DNA from: Paenibacillus sp. FSL R7-0337
GTDB taxonomy: Bacteria; Bacillota; Bacilli; Paenibacillales; Paenibacillaceae
DNA: 64,000 nucleotides
Assembly: GCF_037969875.1 (NCBI RefSeq)
Contig: NZ_CP150218.1
Location: forward strand, 1,798,001 to 1,862,000
Direction: 5' to 3'
Every line of letters starts with the position of its first letter. Within the stretch, counting starts at the first letter, position 1. Below the pieces are notes generated by a model. That model searched no databases. It was not told the origin of the DNA and saw nothing but the letters and a program-made list of their open reading frames with translations. Positions 62,596-64,000 of this stretch are shown here, piece after piece. The position numbers and the translations under genes are program-made.

Positions 62596-63813
62596 CTATA
62601 AGGATAGTTTGTTATGCAGCTCGCGGTAAGTTTTGTTGATCATTTCGGTGTATATGGAAGGCGGGTATTCCTTCACTTGATCATAGGCGAACTGGGACAG
62701 CCGCAGTGCTTCCTCCTTCATACCCCGGCGCATACAGATCTGTGCCCGGTAAGCAAAAGCTGTCAACAGGTTGCCGCGGTCAAGCGGGTGGTAGACCTGA
62801 TCACCCGGCTCGGCCTTGGACAGGCAGATCAGCGCTTCATCGTCCTGCCCAAGATGATACCAGGCGATGCCGGACATGAGCTGAACGCTTGGCGCGTACT
62901 GTTCATCCTCCTGCGGATACTGCTCTGCCAGCGCAAGAACCTTACCGTACTCTCCCTTAGCTACCGCGAGTCTGATCTCTCCGATCAACACCAGCTTCAG
63001 TGAATCCTGAGATTCGGTGAATTCTGCGAATGCTCTGGCCTTCTTCAAGGCCTCCTCTGCCGCCAAGGTCTCTCCTTCGGTCAGCGCCAGAATCCCGAGC
63101 ACCCGGTAGAGATGATCCGTCATATAGTAGATCCCCTCTTCCCGCGACACCTGAAGCGCCGCCAATGTAACTTCACGGCTTCCCGCATAATCCCCCAGGG
63201 CAGACAAGCTAACGCTCTCGGCATAATGAAGATCGATTTCAAAGATAAAATCATTCCCCACCTTGTTAGCCTCGTACTCCTTGCGGACCCGGCGGATCAG
63301 CTCCAGCCCTTCAGCGTACCTGCTCTGTGCGAAATTTAGGGCATAGGAAATATACTGCACCTTCGCCCGCTCCACGAATAAGCCGAAGCGTTCATAGATT
63401 AGCGCTGCCCGCTCCAGCTCCGCTTCTCCGCCTCCGTCTCCTGTATAGAAAAGGGAGCTTACATAGAACTCCAGCAGACGCGCAGCGTCAATCGTCATCG
63501 GAAGCATACGCTCCGTGAGCGGCTGGAGCCGCTGGATGACCTCCCTGTAATTCTTCGCCTTAAACTCGGCCTCCATCTCCCGGACAAGCGGAGCCAGCTC
63601 AGCCTCCTCCTCGCCTTCGAGGAAGTAGCCCGGGTCAACTCCCAGCCTGCCGGCCAGAACTTGCAAGCTGTTCATCGAGGGCAAGGCGCGTCCATTCTCG
63701 ATTTGACTCAGCATGCTCTTGGTCATATGGTCTCCGACGAGGTCCGTCTGCGTAAGTCCCTTAGACTTGCGCAATTGCTTGACTTTCTCTCCGATAGTTT
63801 GTTTGGTGGTCAT
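62596..63813 (-). CDS. XRE-family regulator with TPR sensor (RRNPP-like)
   Basis: This 405-residue protein has an N-terminal XRE helix-turn-helix (IGEKVKQLRKSKGLTQTDLVGD to QIENGRALPS, about residues 7-45). A long all-helical region of TPR-like repeats follows (about 75-400; for example SRYAEGLELIRRVRKEYEAN, IAWYHLGQDDEALICLSKAE). This layout matches peptide-sensing regulators such as PlcR, Rgg or similar. It is divergent from a gene starting at 63987. A long inverted repeat (63891-63967) brackets that gene's promoter. A peptide ligand is inferred and not shown; no peptide gene is seen. Confidence 0.85.
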   Translation of the reverse strand: MTTKQTIGEKVKQLRKSKGLTQTDLVGDHMTKSMLSQIENGRALPSMNSLQVLAGRLGVDPGYFLEGEEEAELAPLVREMEAEFKAKNYREVIQRLQPLTERMLPMTIDAARLLEFYVSSLFYTGDGGGEAELERAALIYERFGLFVERAKVQYISYALNFAQSRYAEGLELIRRVRKEYEANKVGNDFIFEIDLHYAESVSLSALGDYAGSREVTLAALQVSREEGIYYMTDHLYRVLGILALTEGETLAAEEALKKARAFAEFTESQDSLKLVLIGEIRLAVAKGEYGKVLALAEQYPQEDEQYAPSVQLMSGIAWYHLGQDDEALICLSKAEPGDQVYHPLDRGNLLTAFAYRAQICMRRGMKEEALRLSQFAYDQVKEYPPSIYTEMINKTYRELHNKLSL

Positions 63814-63890
63814 CTGCTTGCCAACTTTCCGGGTAGCTTTTCTTTTCAGTATAGCTTACCTATACCCTAAGAGAAAGCTGAAAATACGGT

Positions 63891-63967
63891 AAAGTTAAAT
63901 TAAATTAAACTTTTTATTGCATTCCTGAACTTTTACTCATACAATAAGTTTAATTAAATTTAACTTT
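63891..63967. promoter_or_regulatory. Promoter bracketed by 20-bp inverted repeat
   Basis: AAAGTTAAATTAAATTAAAC (63891-63910) and GTTTAATTAAATTTAACTTT (63948-63967) are inverted copies that differ at one base. Between them lie TTGCAT (63917-63922), 17 bp and TACAAT (63940-63945). The right arm covers the predicted transcription start. This looks like the operator of the divergent XRE-TPR regulator. Confidence 0.8.
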
Positions 63968-63986
63968 TGACTAGGGGAGTGCTATT

Positions 63987-64000
63987 ATGTCTCAAATAAC
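63987..64000 (+). CDS. Start of a gene cut by the window edge
   Basis: Only ATG TCT CAA ATA AC is visible (MSQI), behind TAGGGGAGTGCTATT. A sigma-A promoter with an inverted-repeat operator lies upstream, so this is a real gene start controlled by the neighbouring XRE-TPR protein. The product cannot be told. Confidence 0.6.

Overview
The window looks like chromosomal DNA of a Paenibacillus-type Firmicute. The supporting signs are strong AGGAGG-type ribosome binding sites, sigma-A-like promoters, a 7-1-7 Fur box, several LplB/YtcP/LplA-type oligosaccharide ABC transporters, YesM/YesN-type two-component systems, a YheC/D-type spore-associated ATP-grasp protein, and aldouronate/glucuronoxylan genes in a familiar Paenibacillus arrangement. 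No rRNA, tRNA, phage, IS element or CRISPR array was recognised. Almost everything serves plant or fungal polysaccharide capture, transport and sugar-acid catabolism.

Layout. 1-5 kb: an alpha-L-rhamnosidase (GH78, cut by the window edge) divergent from an AraC regulator, followed by an ABC-F ATPase. 5-10 kb: a GH38 alpha-mannosidase and a LacI regulator, each preceded by the same palindromic operator, separated by a large 51-bp-period array. 10-15 kb: a TetR-MFS efflux operon with twin operators, a stalk-domain protein, a Fur-boxed siderophore-binding lipoprotein, and a small XRE regulator with a membrane partner. 15-21.5 kb: a LacI-controlled ABC transporter plus GH30 glucanase operon. 21.8-24.7 kb: a YheC/D ATP-grasp protein, a DUF6492-type glycosyltransferase-like protein and a mannose-1-phosphate guanylyltransferase. 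24.7-42.1 kb: a glucuronoxylan block containing an ABC transporter with a GH2 enzyme, a membrane-bound AraC sensor, a NIF3-like protein, GH67 alpha-glucuronidase, an AraC regulator, a GntR (UxuR-like) regulator and uxuA-uxuB. Copies of one 18-bp operator, AATCTTGTATACAAGATT, precede uxuA, the GH67 gene and the transporter operon. 42.8-48.2 kb: an operon of IclR regulator, YjhG-type pentonate dehydratase and GH43 enzyme, divergent from a YagE/YjhH-type aldolase, which together look like a non-phosphorylative pentonate pathway. 48.4-52.1 kb: a CdaR regulator with glycerate kinase and a GntP permease. 52.2-62.3 kb: two head-to-head YesM/YesN-type two-component systems, the second followed by an ABC transporter. 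62.6-64 kb: an XRE-TPR regulator divergent from a gene whose start is just visible.

The least explained material is intergenic. Three loci (about 8.5-9.2, 15.0-15.2 and 42.3-42.8 kb) carry arrays with a 51-bp period, each unit centred on a short inverted repeat around a T-rich centre. Two of them have the same order: a block of one dyad type, then four units of another. The dyad arms co-vary between loci, which suggests that the symmetry rather than the sequence is kept. A 165-nt nested palindrome (62354-62518) and a compact two-stem element (21675-21714) are also unexplained by the genes. All assignments come from reading motifs and context; no database search was run.
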